Virus record (IMG/VR): IMGVR_UViG_3300036770_004568
Location: 1 to 64,000 of that record
Strand: one strand, 5' to 3'
DNA length: 64,000 nucleotides
Source of the DNA: a virus
Shown: positions 62,141 to 64,000 of the stretch, piece after piece
Position numbering within the stretch: the first letter of the stretch is position 1
Layout of the letters: every line of letters starts with the position of its first letter
Notes under the pieces: model-generated
What the model was told of the DNA's origin: nothing
Databases searched by the model: none
The model's input: only the letters and a program-made list of their open reading frames with translations
Program-made: the position numbers and the translations under genes

Positions 62141-62727
62141 TGCCAAGGGTTCGATCCACCCACAACCAAATCTTTGAGTTCATCACTCCGCAGCTCATCC
62201 TCGATGCGGTGTATGCCGTGCTGGGAGAGATTGACTTGGACCCCTTGAGTTCTGATCTCGCTCAAGAGTATGTCCATGCCAACCACTATCTCACCCCGCA
62301 AGATGATGGCTTTAACACGGAGAGTCCATGGGAGGGCAGGGTCTACTGTTTTCCACCAACTGGTCTGTGGACCCATGACAAACGAACCGATAAGTTCCGC
62401 CTGGCCCATGCCTACTCCATCACCTGTCTGAGTGGACCTGTACTGGCCTTCCAGAAGATGTTGTATTACTACTGCCATGGGCATATCCGCCATGGCCTGA
62501 TGTATGCCAACAACCTGGAATTGATTCGCATGGATCAACGCACCTTGGACTTTCCCGTGTGTATCCCATCTTTTCGTCCCAGGTTGCTCCGTTATGACGG
62601 CGAGACCGTGGAGCTCAAAGACAGTGAAGCCGGGGTCTTTGTGTACTTTCCTGATGTGGATAAGCCCACGGAATCCATTGAGGAGTTCGCCAAGATCTTT
62701 GATAGATTTGGTCGTATACTCGCCTAA
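62140..62727 (+). CDS. Dam-like DNA N6-adenine methyltransferase homologue with altered catalytic motif
   Basis: Resembles the phage Dam family (PF05869): FITPQLILDAVYAVLGEIDLDPLSSD, YLTPQDDGF and WEGRVYC line up with the start of those enzymes. Where a catalytic [N/D]PPY should follow, the sequence is FPPT (about residues 71-74), so the adenine-binding Asn/Asp and Tyr are both missing. Later family blocks (FPVCIPSFRPRLLR) remain. It may be inactive, act as a DNA-binding protein, or use another target. Operon with dCTP deaminase. Confidence 0.65.
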   Translation: MPRVRSTHNQIFEFITPQLILDAVYAVLGEIDLDPLSSDLAQEYVHANHYLTPQDDGFNTESPWEGRVYCFPPTGLWTHDKRTDKFRLAHAYSITCLSGPVLAFQKMLYYYCHGHIRHGLMYANNLELIRMDQRTLDFPVCIPSFRPRLLRYDGETVELKDSEAGVFVYFPDVDKPTESIEEFAKIFDRFGRILA

Positions 62728-63410
62728 TGTCAATGATTCTCAAAGATCCTGCTGTCCTTGAGACGGAAGACCTGAGCTGCTACCACAAGCTCAGCGAATA
62801 TGGTCTGTTGTCCGACTACGACATCATGCAGTGTGAGGGGATGATTGAACCCTTCACGGATCGCATCGTCCGTGAGATTGAAGGTCGTAAGATCCTTTCC
62901 TATGGACTGGGATCATATGGCTATGACGTACGTCTCTCAGGTGCCGAGTTCTTCATCTACAACAATGCATCTGAGATCTATGGTCCTGATACCCATAGCA
63001 TTGACTGCATTGACCCCAAAGCTTTTGACAAGGCTAAATATCTCAAACCCGCCGAGAAACATTGCGACGATCAAGGCAATGTCTACTTCCTGATTCCTCC
63101 CTACCGCTATGCCATGGCTGTGGTTGAGGAATGTCTGAACATGCCCAGTGATGTCACCGCCATTGGCTTTGGGAAGTCCAGCTATGCACGGGTTGGTGTC
63201 AACACCCACATCACCCCAATTGAAGCCGGATGGAAAGGCCATCTCACCGTAGCCATGTCCAACTCCACAGGCTTCCCGGCCAAGGTGTATGTGGATGAGG
63301 GACTGGCTCAGATTCTGTTCTTCCGTTCCGTCGAGTGCCGCACCAGCTACGAGGACCGCAGCGGTAAGTACCAGAACCAGGGCAAAACCGTGACCACCGC
63401 CAAGGTCTGA
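62727..63410 (+). CDS. dcd: dCTP deaminase
   Basis: Converts dCTP to dUTP, feeding thymidylate synthesis by ThyX. The core matches the family: YGLGSYGYDVRLSG, GKSSYARVGVNTHITPIEAG (catalytic Glu in P-I-E-A-G-W), HLTVAMSNSTGFPAKVYV and EGLAQILFF. The 227-residue length exceeds typical ~190 aa because of an extended N-terminus and a C-terminal tail. It overlaps the Dam-like gene by 1 nt. Confidence 0.92.
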   Translation: MSMILKDPAVLETEDLSCYHKLSEYGLLSDYDIMQCEGMIEPFTDRIVREIEGRKILSYGLGSYGYDVRLSGAEFFIYNNASEIYGPDTHSIDCIDPKAFDKAKYLKPAEKHCDDQGNVYFLIPPYRYAMAVVEECLNMPSDVTAIGFGKSSYARVGVNTHITPIEAGWKGHLTVAMSNSTGFPAKVYVDEGLAQILFFRSVECRTSYEDRSGKYQNQGKTVTTAKV

Positions 63411-63791
63411 TCAATACTGGGCAATGGCTTCAGCAGCACTGCCTTCATTGCCCTCACGCATCACCCGATCTGCCATGGCCGCTTGTCGCCGTCCGAATGA
63501 GCGGCCATCAGATCGACCTTGGGACCACTGGTACCGGCTGGCTGCACGCACAGCACTACGACGGGTTTGATTGCGGATGGCCCGACTGGCTTGCTGTTCA
63601 TCCGGTGCACCAAACCCTCCTTCGGTTTCACTCCAACGGCGATCCACAGACTGAGCATAACCTGGTTCGCGGTCGCTCCATTCACCTACGGATGTCCTGG
63701 GACCTTCATTACCGTAGCGTTTGTAGATATCACTATCAACACCAAAGTTACCCCTAAAGGCTCTTGCACTACCAACCTTTGACCTAAACAT
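63411..63791 (-). CDS. hypothetical Arg/Gly/Ser-rich protein (126 aa)
   Basis: Very basic and polar: SRAIRNQTRRSAVRAASRYQ, SQGRSDGRSFGRRQAAM. Probably an unstructured nucleic-acid-binding or virion-packaged protein. It ends where dcd ends, on the opposite strand. Function unknown. Confidence 0.55.
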   Translation of the reverse strand: MFRSKVGSARAFRGNFGVDSDIYKRYGNEGPRTSVGEWSDREPGYAQSVDRRWSETEGGFGAPDEQQASRAIRNQTRRSAVRAASRYQWSQGRSDGRSFGRRQAAMADRVMREGNEGSAAEAIAQY

Positions 63792-63801
63792 AATCCATCA
63801 C

Positions 63802-64000
63802 TCAATAAAAGAAGTCAAAGGGTTCATCGTTATCACCATGGCAGATCTCTTCAAGATCATCCATGCTTTCATCACTTGGTGCATCAAAGCTGATTTGAAT
63901 ATTGTTCTCCTTCAGCACTGCAGCCAGGGCCTTGCGTTCCATGATCTGCTGCCAGACCAAGCGCAAATGGACTTGTTCTAATTCATCGCGACTCAAGTTC
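63802..64000 (-). CDS. 5'-truncated hypothetical protein
   Basis: An open frame reaching the right edge; the only internal start is a TTG at 63996, so the gene probably begins outside the window. Visible residues are helical (RDELEQVHLRLVWQQIMERKALA part) with a very acidic C-terminus (DDLEEICHGDNDEPFDFFY). Confidence 0.55.
   Translation of the reverse strand, partial: NLSRDELEQVHLRLVWQQIMERKALAAVLKENNIQISFDAPSDESMDDLEEICHGDNDEPFDFFY

Overview
The window looks like part of a large cyanophage genome, probably from a phage of freshwater or brackish Synechococcus/Cyanobium-type hosts. The evidence is a psbA gene (photosystem II D1) interrupted by a small group I intron, a cyanobacterial-type AbrB regulator, a phage nucleotide-metabolism set (ThyX, NrdA, NrdB, dNMP kinase, dCTP deaminase), T4-type lysozyme spacing, tRNA genes, and long tail-fibre-like genes. 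No capsid, portal or terminase gene is visible. The replication gene seen is a primase-polymerase/D5-type helicase, not a T4-type gp41/gp61 pair, so I do not assign the phage to the classical T4-like cyanomyoviruses.

Layout. 0-6.2 kb: tightly packed, often overlapping small plus-strand genes, with two winged-helix regulators, dNMP kinase, a methyltransferase, a lipoprotein and ThyX. 6.2-11.4 kb: UvrD-type helicase, tRNA-Leu/Gly/Ser, an oxygenase-like gene, a repeat protein and a predicted HExxH metallopeptidase. 11.2-14.2 kb: HicA-like and cyAbrB-like genes (minus), a free-standing HNH endonuclease and split psbA. 14.2-19.8 kb: mostly minus-strand small genes, an SPFH-tail membrane protein and two glycosyltransferase-like genes. 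19.8-27.7 kb: membrane protein, PD-(D/E)XK exonuclease, HNH endonuclease, HTH regulator, and a primase-helicase with an intein in its Walker A motif. 27.7-33.7 kb: two fibre genes flanked by two small paralogues. 33.7-38.6 kb: GT4 glycosyltransferase, nrdA, nrdB. 39-43 kb: a solo TnpB element, a 1-kb gene-poor palindrome-rich stretch and two HNH-like paralogues. 43.7-49 kb: tRNA-like element, tRNA-Pro/Thr, phosphoesterase, Dps-like ferritin, C39-like peptidase and lysozyme. 49.2-60.8 kb: a minus-strand block of fibre genes. 60.8-64 kb: HTH protein, Dam-like protein, dCTP deaminase and edge genes.

How it works together: the nucleotide enzymes supply dNTPs for phage replication; the helicase, primase-helicase and exonuclease handle DNA; D1 would sustain photosynthesis during infection; Dps and the oxygenase-like protein may act on iron or oxidative stress; the fibre genes and glycosyltransferases suggest host-surface interaction. 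A recurrent TAGAATA/TATAAATA-like motif about 16-48 nt (usually 20-30) upstream of many starts on both strands looks like the phage's own late promoter.

The most unusual content is the density and variety of mobile elements: a group I intron, an apparent class 3 intein, four HNH-type endonucleases (one carrying a copy of its neighbour's C-terminus), and a TnpB element.
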